The notes: a model not told the origin generated them from the sequence alone. DNA of 64,000 nucleotides from CAWINY01 sp963837635 (GCA_963837635.1 CAWINY010000003.1:248001-312000); one strand, 5' to 3'. Counted from the first letter of the stretch, positions 35,028 to 46,083 are shown. Program-made: numbers and translations.

Positions 35028-36125
35028 TTAGATTCCTCTGCCCTCTTCCTCGGCGTCCTCGGAGCCTGCCTTGAGCGCAGTCGAAGGGGTGAAGGGTTGT
35101 TCCGCGCCGGCCCGCAGCTCCTGCAAACGATGCGCAACGGCCCAGACGAGCTCATCCACGCCCTTGCCGGTGACGGCTGAGATCGGAAAGAGGGGCAGCT
35201 TCTTGCGCGTGCAGTAGCGCTTGAGCTTAGCCAGCTTCTCTTTGTTGGCAACGTCGAGTTTCGAGGCGGCCACGATGATGGGCTTGTCTTCAAGACCGGC
35301 GTTGAAGCTCTTCAACTCACCCTGAATCACCTCAAAGTCCTTGACGGGATCGGGACGGCCGCTGGCGTCGGAGACATCGACCAGGTGCACCAGCAGGCGG
35401 GTGCGCTCGATGTGGCGCAGGAACTGCGTGCCCAGTCCCGCCCCTGCGGAAGCGCCTTCGATGAGCCCAGGGATATCCGCCACGACAAAGCTTTGCGCAT
35501 CGGGCGAATCCGGACCGCCCAACGCCACCACGCCAAGGTTGGGCTGCAGGGTGGTGAACGGATAGTCGGCAACCTTCGGCCGCGCGGCCGAGATGCGAGA
35601 AATCAGCGTGGATTTCCCTACGTTCGGGAATCCGACCAGTCCCACGTCGGCCAGCAGCTTCAGCTCCAGGCGAAGCGTGCGTTCTTCTCCCAGATGGCCG
35701 GGCTCATGCTCGCGCGGCGCCTGGTGAGTGGAGGTGGCAAAATGCTGATTGCCGCGTCCGCCTCGCCCGCCGCGAGCGATGACCATGCGCTCATCCGGTT
35801 GCGAGAAGTCGTGGACCAGTTCACCCGTCGACGCGTCATAAACCATGGTGCCGACCGGAACCTTCAGCACGATGCCCACGCCATCGGCTCCGGTGCAGTT
35901 GGAGCCTTCCCCGTGACGGCCGCGCTGCGCCTTGTATTCCGGGTTGAAGCGGAAGTGCACCAGCGTATTGTGCCGCTCGCTGGATTCCATGACAATGTCG
36001 CCGCCCCGGCCGCCATCGCCGCCCGACGGCCCCCCACGGGGCACAAATTTTTCCCGGCGGAAGGCCATGCAGCCGTTGCCGCCGTCGCCCGCCTTGATCC
36101 GGATTTTGGCTTCGTCGATGAACAT
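35028..36125 (-). CDS. obgE: GTPase ObgE/CgtA
   Basis: Obg binds the 50S subunit and couples ribosome assembly to GTP levels. The glycine-rich N-domain is seen in IKAGDGGNGCMAFRREKFVP and PSGGDGGRGGD, and the G domain has G1 LVGFPNVGKSTLISRIS, G3 VADIPGLIEGASAG and G4 as ASKLD instead of the usual NKxD. There is no OCT domain, as in many bacteria: the chain ends in an acidic tail. The last residues (about 342-365: FTPSTALKAGSEDAEEEG) are encoded by a dispersed repeat that is also present in the thyX-like gene. The ATG at 36125 fits family starts. Confidence 0.95.
   Translation of the reverse strand: MFIDEAKIRIKAGDGGNGCMAFRREKFVPRGGPSGGDGGRGGDIVMESSERHNTLVHFRFNPEYKAQRGRHGEGSNCTGADGVGIVLKVPVGTMVYDASTGELVHDFSQPDERMVIARGGRGGRGNQHFATSTHQAPREHEPGHLGEERTLRLELKLLADVGLVGFPNVGKSTLISRISAARPKVADYPFTTLQPNLGVVALGGPDSPDAQSFVVADIPGLIEGASAGAGLGTQFLRHIERTRLLVHLVDVSDASGRPDPVKDFEVIQGELKSFNAGLEDKPIIVAASKLDVANKEKLAKLKRYCTRKKLPLFPISAVTGKGVDELVWAVAHRLQELRAGAEQPFTPSTALKAGSEDAEEEGRGI
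35051..35094. repeat. Dispersed repeat inside obgE
   Basis: The 44-nt plus-strand sequence beginning CGGCGTCCTCGGAGCCTGCC matches 11967-12010 in 43 of 44 positions. Relative to the coding strand it is inverted here, so it encodes a different peptide in ObgE than in the ThyX-like protein. Confidence 0.85.
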
Positions 36126-36164
36126 AACTATCAGCAATCAGCAATCAGCCGTCAGTCCGAAGGA

Positions 36165-36275
36165 CTGTCATCCTGAGCGAACCGAGCGTAGCGAGGCGAG
36201 TCGAAGGACCTTGCGTTTTCCCGGCGCAAAAACACAAGGTCCCTCGACTCCGCTGCGCTCCGCTCGGGATGACAG
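36165..36275. repeat. Family C long inverted repeat
   Basis: CTGTCATCCTGAGCG (36165-36179) pairs with CGCTCGGGATGACAG (36261-36275), and TCGAAGGACCTTG...pairs with CAAGGTCCCTCGA. It lies between rpmA and obgE and may act as a terminator or mRNA stabiliser within this gene cluster. Confidence 0.85.
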
Positions 36276-36351
36276 TTTTGATGTTAATTTCACGAATCTT
36301 CGCCTCACGAACGAGGCCTGTAAATGACGTCGCGGGGGACGATTTCACTCT

Positions 36352-36390
36352 CGGAAAAAATGCGAAAGGCACGGGACGCGCCCGTGCCTT
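36352..36390 (-). terminator. Terminator after rpmA
   Basis: AAGGCACGGG (36366-36375) pairs with CCCGTGCCTT (36381-36390) around ACGCG; on the minus strand it is followed by TCGCATTTTTT. It would end rplU-rpmA transcription before obgE. Confidence 0.85.
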
Positions 36391-36447
36391 GGAACGTACT
36401 CCCCATCCGGCAAGCGTAATCTTGCCGGTGACCAGCCCGACGGTTCC

Positions 36448-36708
36448 CTACGCCTCCGCCGGCATCACATTGACGAACTTGCCAAGCGGGCCGCGGTTCC
36501 GGAACTGGACGGTGCCGGTGACCTTGGCGAACAGGGTATCGTCCTTGCCGCGGCCAACGTTCAGGCCGGGTTTGAAGGGGGTACCGCGCTGGCGCACGAT
36601 GATGCTGCCGCCGGGCACCGTCTGTCCGCCAAACACCTTGACCCCCAGCCGCTGCGCATTGGAGTCGCGACCGTTTCGAGAGCTGCCTAAACCTTTCTTA
36701 TGTGCCAT
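36448..36708 (-). CDS. rpmA: 50S ribosomal protein L27
   Basis: L27 lies near the peptidyl-transferase centre. The 86-aa chain begins MAHKKGLGSSRNGRDSNAQR and has KVFGGQTVPGGSIIVRQRGT, both invariant. There is no cleavable Firmicutes-type N-terminal extension. It follows rplU by 68 bases on the same strand. Confidence 0.98.
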   Translation of the reverse strand: MAHKKGLGSSRNGRDSNAQRLGVKVFGGQTVPGGSIIVRQRGTPFKPGLNVGRGKDDTLFAKVTGTVQFRNRGPLGKFVNVMPAEA

Positions 36709-36776
36709 GACTCAATCCTTTGAGCCCGCAACCAGCGCGAAAGCTGGTCGGGGTTGTGTGGTGCCGGACGCTTAGC

Positions 36777-37118
36777 CTACTTCGTCGCCTGTGCCGGTGC
36801 CTTGTAACTTTGCCCGTCGGCGGCGATCTCCGTGATGCGCACGGCGGTAAACGCCTGCCGATGGCCGTTCAGCTTCTTGTACTGCTTCTTGCGCTTGAAG
36901 TGGAAGACCAGTATCTTGTCGCCGCGGCCTTCCTGGACAACCTGTCCCACCACGCGCGCCTCGGCCGGTTTGCCGATCTCGCCAGCGTTGCCGCTGACCG
37001 CCAGCACCTCGGAAAATTCCACGTTTCCGTCCTGGCCAGGTTGCAGCTTCTCAACCCGGATCACGTCGCCCGGCGCCACTCGGTATTGCTTTCCCCCGGT
37101 GCGGATTACCGCGTACAT
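36777..37118 (-). CDS. rplU: 50S ribosomal protein L21
   Basis: L21 (113 aa) begins MYAVIRTGGKQYRVAPGDVI and has FHFKRKKQYKKLNGHRQAFT, typical of the family. I start it at the ATG at 37118; nine upstream codons in frame are not conserved. The C-terminus is slightly extended (ADGQSYKAPAQATK). A strong promoter 140 bases upstream implies a structured leader. Confidence 0.97.
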   Translation of the reverse strand: MYAVIRTGGKQYRVAPGDVIRVEKLQPGQDGNVEFSEVLAVSGNAGEIGKPAEARVVGQVVQEGRGDKILVFHFKRKKQYKKLNGHRQAFTAVRITEIAADGQSYKAPAQATK

Positions 37119-37294
37119 AAAAGCTCCCTCATGCGCCCACACCACCTAAAGCCCGCTAAAACGGGCAGGCGCTAAAAATGGTTTCAGTGCTTGAACTACC
37201 GCTACGCACCAGAGTGGCCCGCAGTCGCCCCGGACAAGAGCATGGCAGTACCCGCAAACCATAGATTTTACCCTGCGGTTTACGAGCAGGTCAA
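37119..37294 (-). promoter_or_regulatory. rplU promoter and leader
   Basis: On the minus strand TTGACC (37294-37289), an 18-bp spacer and TAAAAT (37270-37265) form a strong promoter with transcription start near 37258. The 140-nt leader contains the hairpin GCCCGTTTTAGCGGGC (37166-37151) about 33 bases before the ATG. It could be an autoregulatory L21 or L27 binding site; this is inference. Confidence 0.65.
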
Positions 37295-37516
37295 CCAGAA
37301 GTCTAAATTGGCAATTTGTGATTTGTGATTTGTAAATTCCAACACTGATCAATGCCCGCTTCGGCCATGATAAATTACCACCAAATGGCCTAATCCTAAG
37401 TTGCGCATCGGCCGGCGGGGAATTTGAGGGACCAGATAAGCGATTGGCCCGCTACGGATGGAATCCTTGAGAACCTCAACTCACAGACAACACCTTACTC
37501 CCCGTTCTTTTCTAAC
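37295..37516. other. Flank of the IS21 element, no gene recognised
   Basis: A short A/T-rich stretch between the rplU promoter and the insertion site. No feature beyond CAAATCACAAATCACAAATT-like short tandem repeats (minus strand near 37310-37340). Confidence 0.4.
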
Positions 37517-37626
37517 CTCAAGCCTCAGCGATCACCCAAATCCGGCCAATGATAATCACCTGAAAACCGGCCAACGAGAACGCCCAGGACATTGACTCCG
37601 GCGGGAGCCTTGTAGCCTCCGTCGGC

Positions 37627-39336
37627 ATGGCGAATGTCTTGAGCGACGAGAGGAAACAACAAGTACTAGCGCTGGGGCGGCTCGGTTGGTCGCTGCGGCG
37701 CATCGAGCAGGCGACCGGAGTCCGCCGGGAAACGGCGGGCGCTTACCTGAAAGCGGCCGAGATCGCGGTGCGCCCCCCACGAGGTTGGGGGAGGCGGGCG
37801 CCGGCAAAACCGGCCAACGAAGTGATCACCGACTCGGGGTGTGCTCAGGCATCCCCTGCTGAGGCGGTCTCGGGACCGCCCTTGAGCACGTTGCCGCTTC
37901 CGGCGGAAAAACAAAAGCAAAACCCTCCACGAAGGGAAAACCAACCTCTCCCAACGCTGATCGATTTAGGCCAAGCAATTAGCCGCTGCGAGGCAGGGCC
38001 GAAGGCGAGCCTATCTCCCGAGCGTAGCCCTCGTGCCAGTGCCTGCGAGCCCTACCAGGAGGCGATCGATCTGGGGATAGGCAAGGGCCGCAATGCCCGG
38101 GCCATCTGGCAGGACTTGGTTTCTGAGTACGGCTTTAGCAGCAGCTATCAAAGTGTCCAGCGGTTCGTGCGCCGATTGCGCGGATCACAGTCGCCGCAAG
38201 CCCGTGTCGTGATTGTTACCGGGCCCGGCGAGGAAGCGCAGGTTGACTACGGTAGCGGGCCGATGGTGCGCGACCCAGAGAGCGGCAAGTACCGGCGCAC
38301 GCGGCTGTTCGTGATGACGCTGGGCTACAGCCGCAAGTCGGTTCGCCTGCTGGTCTTCCGTTCCAGTTCGCGCATCTGGGCTGAACTTCATGAGCAGGCC
38401 TTCCGCCGACTGGGTGGCAGTGTGCGCGTCGTCGTGCTCGATAACCTGCGCGAAGGCGTGCTGATCCCGGACGTTTACGACCCTACCCTGAATCCCCTCT
38501 ATCGCGACGTGCTGGCCCACTACGGCGCCGTAGCCATGCCGTGCCGCGTGCGCGATCCCGATCGCAAAGGCAAAGTCGAATCGGGCGTGGGCCATGCCCA
38601 GAAAACGCCGCTGAAAGGACTTCGCTTTGAAAGTCTGGAAGAGGCCCAAGCCTACCTGGATCGCTGGGAAGCACGGTGGGCGGACACGCGTATCCACGGG
38701 ACTACCAAACGGCAAGTCGCCGCCATGTTTGCCGAGGAAAAACCTGCCTTGCTGCCGCTGCCTCTGGAACCCTTCCGCTATTACCAGTATGGCGAGCGCA
38801 TCGTCCATCTGGACGGTTGCGTCGAGGTGGAAGCCGCCTACTATGGTGCGCCGCCCGGCTGGATCGGACGCGTGGTCAAGGTGCAGTGGGATGCGCTGTA
38901 TGTCCGACTACTGGACCCCAAAACCGGCCAACTGCAGCGCGAGCATGTCCGCCAGAAGCGTGGCTGGTATCGCATCAAGCCTGAAGATCACCCGAAGCGA
39001 ACCCCGCTACGCACCTCACAACTGCTGTGGCGAGCAGGCCAGGCCGGGACTCACATCGGCGCGCTCTGCCACGCCATTCACCATCAACAAGGCGAAGTGG
39101 GCGTGCGCCGCATCCTGGGCGTTCTCTCCTTAGCCAAGAGGTACGGCACAGCAGCCGTTGACGATGCCTGCGCCGCCGCCCTAGAGATGGGCGTACAGGA
39201 ATACCGGTTTGTCCGGCGCTATCTGGAGCGCTGTCCCCAGGCTCCCCTGAGCTTGCAGCAAGTTGATCCCTTGATCCGCGAGCTGGTGCAGTACCGCGAC
39301 TTCATCAACTACAAATCCAAGGAGGTAGAGGAGTGA
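37627..39336 (+). CDS. istA: IS21 transposase IstA
   Basis: The 569-aa transposase begins with a helix-turn-helix (RKQQVLALGRLGWSLRRIEQ, ATGVRRETAGAYLKAA) and continues with a second HTH region (ARAIWQDLVSEYGFSSSYQS). The DDE integrase core is seen in EEAQVDYGSG (first Asp), VVVLDNLREGV (second Asp) and KGKVESGVGHAQ (Glu). A Pro/Ala-rich linker of about 50 residues (residues 55-120) separates the N-terminal HTH from the rest, longer than in IS21 itself. Translation of istB starts within its stop codon (GTGA). Confidence 0.93.
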   Translation: MANVLSDERKQQVLALGRLGWSLRRIEQATGVRRETAGAYLKAAEIAVRPPRGWGRRAPAKPANEVITDSGCAQASPAEAVSGPPLSTLPLPAEKQKQNPPRRENQPLPTLIDLGQAISRCEAGPKASLSPERSPRASACEPYQEAIDLGIGKGRNARAIWQDLVSEYGFSSSYQSVQRFVRRLRGSQSPQARVVIVTGPGEEAQVDYGSGPMVRDPESGKYRRTRLFVMTLGYSRKSVRLLVFRSSSRIWAELHEQAFRRLGGSVRVVVLDNLREGVLIPDVYDPTLNPLYRDVLAHYGAVAMPCRVRDPDRKGKVESGVGHAQKTPLKGLRFESLEEAQAYLDRWEARWADTRIHGTTKRQVAAMFAEEKPALLPLPLEPFRYYQYGERIVHLDGCVEVEAAYYGAPPGWIGRVVKVQWDALYVRLLDPKTGQLQREHVRQKRGWYRIKPEDHPKRTPLRTSQLLWRAGQAGTHIGALCHAIHHQQGEVGVRRILGVLSLAKRYGTAAVDDACAAALEMGVQEYRFVRRYLERCPQAPLSLQQVDPLIRELVQYRDFINYKSKEVEE

Positions 39337-40088
39337 ATCTGATCGAACTGGATCGTGCTCTCAAACAGTTACGGCTGGGCGGAATGGCGGCGGTGCTGGA
39401 GACACGCCTTCGTCAGGCGCAGGCTGAAGCCATGGCGCCCATTGACCTGATCTCGTGTCTGGTCTCCGACGAACTAACCCGGCGCGGCGACCGGATGCTG
39501 GAGCGCCGCCGTAAGCAAGCCCAGTTTCGCGATCCGCAGAAGACGCTGGATAACTTCGACTTCACCTTCAATCCCAAGATGAATCGCAGCCTGGTGTTCG
39601 ACCTGGCTGCCGCCACCTTCATCGGCCGTCACGAGGACGCACTGTTTCTCGGTCCACCTGGTACCGGGAAGAGTCACTTGGCCCAAGCCATCGGCCAAGC
39701 CGCCATCCAACAAGGCTACCGCGTGCTCTACCGCGAAACGCACACCCTGCTCGATGAACTAGCGGACGCGACCCTCGACGGCACTCGCAAACAGCATATG
39801 CACTTCTTGGTTACCATCCCTCTGCTGATCATCGACGATCTGGGAATGCGCAAGCTGCCACTCACCGCTGCCGAAGAACTCCTGGAGGTCATCATGCGAC
39901 GCTACGAACGGGCCAGCACCCTGCTCACTTCAAATCGTCCCGTAGAAGACTGGGGGAAACTGCTCGGTGATGCCGCTGCCATTACTGCCATGCTGGACCG
40001 CTTGCTCCATCACGGCTATGTCCTCAAGTGCGGCCCGCGCAGTTGGCGCACCAAGACCGACTTGCCAGAACCGTCCACGGTAGGGTAG
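39333..40088 (+). CDS. istB: IS21 helper ATPase IstB
   Basis: AAA+ ATPase of the DnaC/IstB family, 251 aa. Walker A GPPGTGKSHLAQAIGQAAI, Walker B LLIIDDLGMRKLPLT, sensor LLTSNRPVEDWGKLL. It helps IstA select and remodel target DNA. The GTG start at 39333 overlaps the istA stop (GTGA) after AGGAGGTAGAG, showing translational coupling. Confidence 0.95.
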   Translation: MNLIELDRALKQLRLGGMAAVLETRLRQAQAEAMAPIDLISCLVSDELTRRGDRMLERRRKQAQFRDPQKTLDNFDFTFNPKMNRSLVFDLAAATFIGRHEDALFLGPPGTGKSHLAQAIGQAAIQQGYRVLYRETHTLLDELADATLDGTRKQHMHFLVTIPLLIIDDLGMRKLPLTAAEELLEVIMRRYERASTLLTSNRPVEDWGKLLGDAAAITAMLDRLLHHGYVLKCGPRSWRTKTDLPEPSTVG

Positions 40089-40337
40089 AAAAGACACCTG
40101 TCCCGGGCCACATCCGTTGGCCGGTTTTGAACTGATTATCGTTGGCCGGTTTTCAAGTGATCACCGAGGCTCAAGAAAAACGTCCTCCGTTTTCTGTTCC
40201 ACGACATCTTTTCGCAACCGAGCAAGTCAAGTGGAATGACCCGGGAAGGAACTCAGCGCATAATGATCCTGACGAATGTTGCTTCCGGCGGGGGAACGGA
40301 ACGGGGAACGAAAAACCGGAGAACGGAGAGCGGACTT

Positions 40338-40643
40338 ATGACCGACTACGAACATTTTGACGTTAATCAGGAATACCGGCGCGGCAACTTGGGGTTGGGG
40401 CTCCTGTTGCTGTTCATCGGCATGGGTGTCGGCGCGGCGACCGCGTTGATGCTGGCGCCCAAGACCGGCCGCGAGATGCGCAAGCAGTTGCGCCGCCAGT
40501 ACGAAGACGCGCGCGACTGGATCGGGGATATGTCCGACCAGGCGGGCGAGCTGCTAGAGAAGGGGTCGAATTTGGCGAGCACCGCCAAGGACCGGATCCG
40601 GCCCATCGTGCAGCCCATCGCCAAGGCGGCCCGCCGGATATGA
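40338..40643 (+). CDS. YtxH domain protein
   Basis: A 101-aa protein with one membrane helix (LGLGLLLLFIGMGVGAATAL), then MLAPKTGREMRKQLRRQYED and a helical tail, as in the YtxH family (gas-vesicle/general stress-like). Such proteins are membrane-anchored with a cytoplasmic coiled-coil tail and are induced by stress in Bacillus. I start at the ATG at 40338 after GGAGAG; the open frame to 40236 is not conserved. It lies directly downstream of the IS21 element, which may have separated it from an earlier promoter or provided a new one. Confidence 0.8.
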   Translation: MTDYEHFDVNQEYRRGNLGLGLLLLFIGMGVGAATALMLAPKTGREMRKQLRRQYEDARDWIGDMSDQAGELLEKGSNLASTAKDRIRPIVQPIAKAARRI

Positions 40644-40675
40644 GTAGGACCGCCTCCACGGCAAGGCGAGACAGC

Positions 40676-40799
40676 TTCAACGCGAAGGCGCGAAGACGCG
40701 AAGAGAAACTGAACAACTACTGAAAATTCTGGGACGCCGGTGAGTCAGGGGATTCTCTGGTCTCTTGATTTCTTCGCGCCTTAGCGACTTCGCGTTGAA
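40676..40799. repeat. Family B palindrome
   Basis: TTCAACGCGAAGGCGCGAAG (40676) pairs with CTTAGCGACTTCGCGTTGAA (40780-40799). Same family as 8464 and 62676. Confidence 0.8.
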
Positions 40800-40810
40800 C
40801 GTTCCGCCGG

Positions 40811-41695
40811 TCAATACAACCGGAAGTTCACCTCGACGTTGACCTGGACCGAGACCGGTTGGCCATCCTTGCGGGCGGGTTCGAAGCGCCAGCGCTTGAC
40901 CGCTTCAACCGCCTTCTCGTCGAGGCCAAGCCCGAGCGAGCGCTGCACTTTGACATCATGAATGCGGCCGTCGGGGCCGACAATCACCCAGAGCACCACG
41001 GTCCCCTGATACTTGGCTTTGCGGGCCTCTTCCGAGTACTCCGGGTCGGGAGCGTCGATGGTACGTGGAGCCGTCACGCCACCGCCCACCCGATACACCC
41101 CGCCGCCGATGCCTCCCCCGGTGCCCGGTCCAACCCCGGGCCCGTGGCCGGAACCGACCCCTCCTCCGCTGCCGCTGCCGATTCCTCCACCGGAGCCGAT
41201 GCCGTTCGAGGGCGGCGCCAGGATGCTTGACATCGGATCGCCGAGAGAGCCGGTATGGGGTAGCTGAATGCTTGGCGGAACGACCACCGTCGGCTCAACC
41301 GTAAGCTTGGGTTCGGGGTTGCGGATGACCACGGCGGGCGGCGTGATCTGCGTGAGCGCCTGTTTCGGCAGCGCGCCCTTGGAGGCCGGAAGCTTGTCGC
41401 GGTCGCCGCCGCCGCCTCCCCCGCCCACCTGCTTCTTGGAAGCGGGCAGAGCGTACTTGCCGATGTCGTTGGGCAGGATTTCGATTACGGTGCGCTTGAT
41501 TTCCTGGTGATGTTGAACCATCCAGATGCCGGAGGTCAGCAACAGCGCCACCGCCAGCGTGTGCAGCAGAAACGAAAGCACGAAGGTGGACTTGCGGATC
41601 TGATAGCCGCCATAGCCTTCGCCAAAGAGCGTGGGCAGGATGTCCGGCCGGATTGATGGCGCTTCGGGCAGTTCTTGGATTTGAGAATTCGGCAT
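40811..41695 (-). CDS. TonB-family energy transducer protein
   Basis: The 294-aa protein has one N-terminal membrane helix (STFVLSFLLHTLAVALLLTS), a long periplasmic linker very rich in Gly and Ser (GIGSGGGIGSGSGGGVGSGH, residues about 165-200), and a C-terminal TonB domain: PDPEYSEEARKAKYQGTVVL, VGPDGRIHDVKVQRSLGLGL and RWRFEPARKDGQPVSVQV. It would carry proton-motive energy to outer-membrane receptors. The linker is Gly/Ser-rich instead of the usual Pro/Lys-rich. No exbB or exbD is adjacent. -10 TATACT lies 13 bases before the start. Confidence 0.88.
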   Translation of the reverse strand: MPNSQIQELPEAPSIRPDILPTLFGEGYGGYQIRKSTFVLSFLLHTLAVALLLTSGIWMVQHHQEIKRTVIEILPNDIGKYALPASKKQVGGGGGGGDRDKLPASKGALPKQALTQITPPAVVIRNPEPKLTVEPTVVVPPSIQLPHTGSLGDPMSSILAPPSNGIGSGGGIGSGSGGGVGSGHGPGVGPGTGGGIGGGVYRVGGGVTAPRTIDAPDPEYSEEARKAKYQGTVVLWVIVGPDGRIHDVKVQRSLGLGLDEKAVEAVKRWRFEPARKDGQPVSVQVNVEVNFRLY

Positions 41696-41876
41696 CTGCT
41701 TGCCTTGGAGTATAGAGCCATCCGCCGCCAGCCGTCAGCGATCAGTTATTCCGGCGCAGCTTTTAGTGTTGCTCACCGTTCTTGGGTGATTTTCGACGGA
41801 GTAGCCATGGGCGGAGGGCTATTCGAAGAGATAAGGGTCCCCCCGGCCGGCGTTGCCGTTGATGGCCTTGATCTAA

Positions 41877-41990
41877 GCTGGCGACACCCTTTCTCCCACA
41901 CACCGGGCTCCCAGGCACACCGCAGTTGCGTGCCGGAGTCGGCGGCCAGTGGAGCTTAACTTCCCTGTTCGGGATGGGAACGGGTGTCAG
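41877..41990 (-). pseudogene. Degenerate 5S rRNA copy
   Basis: The minus strand carries ACACCCGTTCCCATCCCGAA then CAGGGAAGTTAAGC and, after a diverged middle, GTGTGGGAGAAAGGGTGTCG, the order of landmarks in the functional 5S at 42338. Its 5' arm (about 20 nt that would close helix I) is missing or unrecognisable. The 5' part overlaps the C-terminus of the coiled-coil gene. Confidence 0.75.
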
Positions 41991-42216
41991 AACCGTCTTC
42001 CAGTTTCTTGACGCGCTCCGCCAACGTCTCCACTTCCATATCCAGTGCCCGCAGGACAGCAGAGTGGCTATGTTGCCGCATTTCCACTGGAGATGCCCAC
42101 TTGTGAAACTCTGTCAGGAGGCTGGTCTCGACACGCTCCACCTCGCCGCGAAGGCTGCTCTCGACCCGCTCCATTTCGCTGCGAATCCACTGCTTGTCTT
42201 CTTCGGTCAGACTCAT
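41956..42216 (-). CDS. Small coiled-coil protein, C-terminus within 5S remnant
   Basis: The 86-aa protein has heptad-like helices: MSLTEEDKQWIRSEMERVES, SLRGEVERVETSLLTEFHKW and DMEVETLAERVKKLEDG. No family is recognised; it resembles short coiled-coil proteins encoded near phage or toxin genes but also chance helices. The last residues (SDTRSHPEQGS) and the TAA stop come from the 5S rRNA remnant: the stop is the TAA in the conserved GTTAAGC. The original C-terminus was probably different or longer. An ATG with AGTCTG upstream and no strong ribosome-binding site makes translation uncertain. Confidence 0.5.
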   Translation of the reverse strand: MSLTEEDKQWIRSEMERVESSLRGEVERVETSLLTEFHKWASPVEMRQHSHSAVLRALDMEVETLAERVKKLEDGSDTRSHPEQGS

Positions 42217-42293
42217 ATCGGATTTCGGCTCTCCGTTTTCAGTCCTCGTTCCCTTTGTTCATTATACTGGCGCGCGGACGGATACGGTCCCAA

Positions 42294-42330
42294 AACGGAA
42301 AAGGCCAGATTGCGTTAGCAACCTGGCCTC
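42294..42330 (-). terminator. rRNA operon terminator
   Basis: AGGCCAG (42302-42308) and CTGGCCT (42323-42329) form the stem, extended by TTGC/GCAA, and the minus strand continues TTTTCCGTTTT. It lies just after the 5S gene. Confidence 0.85.
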
Positions 42331-42337
42331 TATTTAT

Positions 42338-42453
42338 GCCGGCGACGACCTACTCTCCCACACAGTTTCCCGTGCAGTACAATCGGCCCGGCGGGGCTTA
42401 ACTGCCGTGTTCGGGATGGGAACGGGTGTGACCTCCGCGGTATTATCACCGAC
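42338..42453 (-). rRNA. rrf: 5S ribosomal RNA
   Basis: The minus strand reads TCGGTGATAATACCGCGGAG, then GTCACACCCGTTCCCATCCC and GAACACGGCAGTTAAGCC, and ends AGGTCGTCGCCGGC. Length about 116 nt; ends are approximate. Confidence 0.93.
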
Positions 42454-42685
42454 AACTTGAGGCGCTTAGCAGGCGTGAGGCGCGGAGCGCCGGGAGCCTG
42501 CTGCCGAAATCCTGAGCCCGCTCGCGGGCGAAGGATCTCTCAGCGCACATATCGAAAGAACAATGAGGACGAAGCCTCACAACTGAACAGATTGGGATCT
42601 ACTAAGCATCGGCGCTCAGCCCAGGTTCGGGCTGGTGGCTGCCAGCTTTGTGGGCTGACAGCTCGATGCGCTCGGTAAATTTTAT

Positions 42686-45639
<2,954 letters not shown>

Positions 45640-45919
45640 ATAAAATTTACTCAGCACACTCCGTCCGAAGACGGCGACGCCAAGCAAACCCTATGATGTC
45701 TTATCCAACTCATCGCCCGCCGCGCTTGCGCACGACGAACCCCAGTTGGAATCTAAGGCACTCATAACATTTACTCGCCTTGTAGATTTTCCCAATCTAT
45801 TCAGTTGTCAAACATCGTTCTCGCTGCGCCAAGCAGCGGCCCGCCTAGGCGGGTTGAGCATTGCTGCCCAAAATTCGGCGCCAACCAGGTTGACGTCCAA
45901 CTTCAGGCAGCTCCGAAAA
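45640..45919. other. Spacer between tRNA-Ala and 23S
   Basis: About 280 bases with one small hairpin (CCCGCCTAGGCGGG at 45839-45852) and presumably the 23S processing stems. No gene. Confidence 0.6.
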
Positions 45920-45995
45920 TGGTGGAGCTGACCGGGATCGAACCGGTGACCCCCTGCTTGCAAAGCAGGTGCTCTCCCAGCTGAGCTACAGCCCC
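45920..45995 (-). tRNA. tRNA-Ala (anticodon UGC)
   Basis: Second tRNA of the rRNA spacer: GGGGCTGTAGCTCAGCTGGG on the minus strand, anticodon loop TTTGCAA (TGC), encoded CCA at 45920-45922. Confidence 0.96.
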
Positions 45996-46006
45996 ATAAA
46001 TGAAAG

Positions 46007-46083
46007 TGGTGGGCCTGGGTAGAGTCGAACTACCGACCTCACCCTTATCAGGGGTGCGCTCTAGCCACCTGAGCTACAGGCCC
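46007..46083 (-). tRNA. tRNA-Ile (anticodon GAU)
   Basis: First tRNA of the rRNA spacer: GGGCCTGTAGCTCAGGTGGC on the minus strand, anticodon loop CTGATAA (GAT), encoded CCA at 46007-46009. The 16S-Ile-Ala-23S order is the common bacterial arrangement. Confidence 0.96.

Larger units (their letters stand above)
37523..40169 (+). mobile_element. IS21-family insertion sequence
   Basis: The element carries istA and istB and has long imperfect terminal inverted repeats. The left end reads CCTCAGCGATCACCCAAATC and continues with two copies of an AAxCCGGCCAAxGATAATCA-like unit; the right end, reversed, reads CCTCGGTGATCACTTGAAAA and has the same two units. Such multiple subterminal repeats are IstA-binding sites typical of IS21. 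CTCAAG occurs directly outside each end (37517-37522 and 40170-40175), a likely 6-bp target duplication. Both ORFs are intact, so the element may be active. It sits between rplU and the YtxH gene. Confidence 0.85.
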
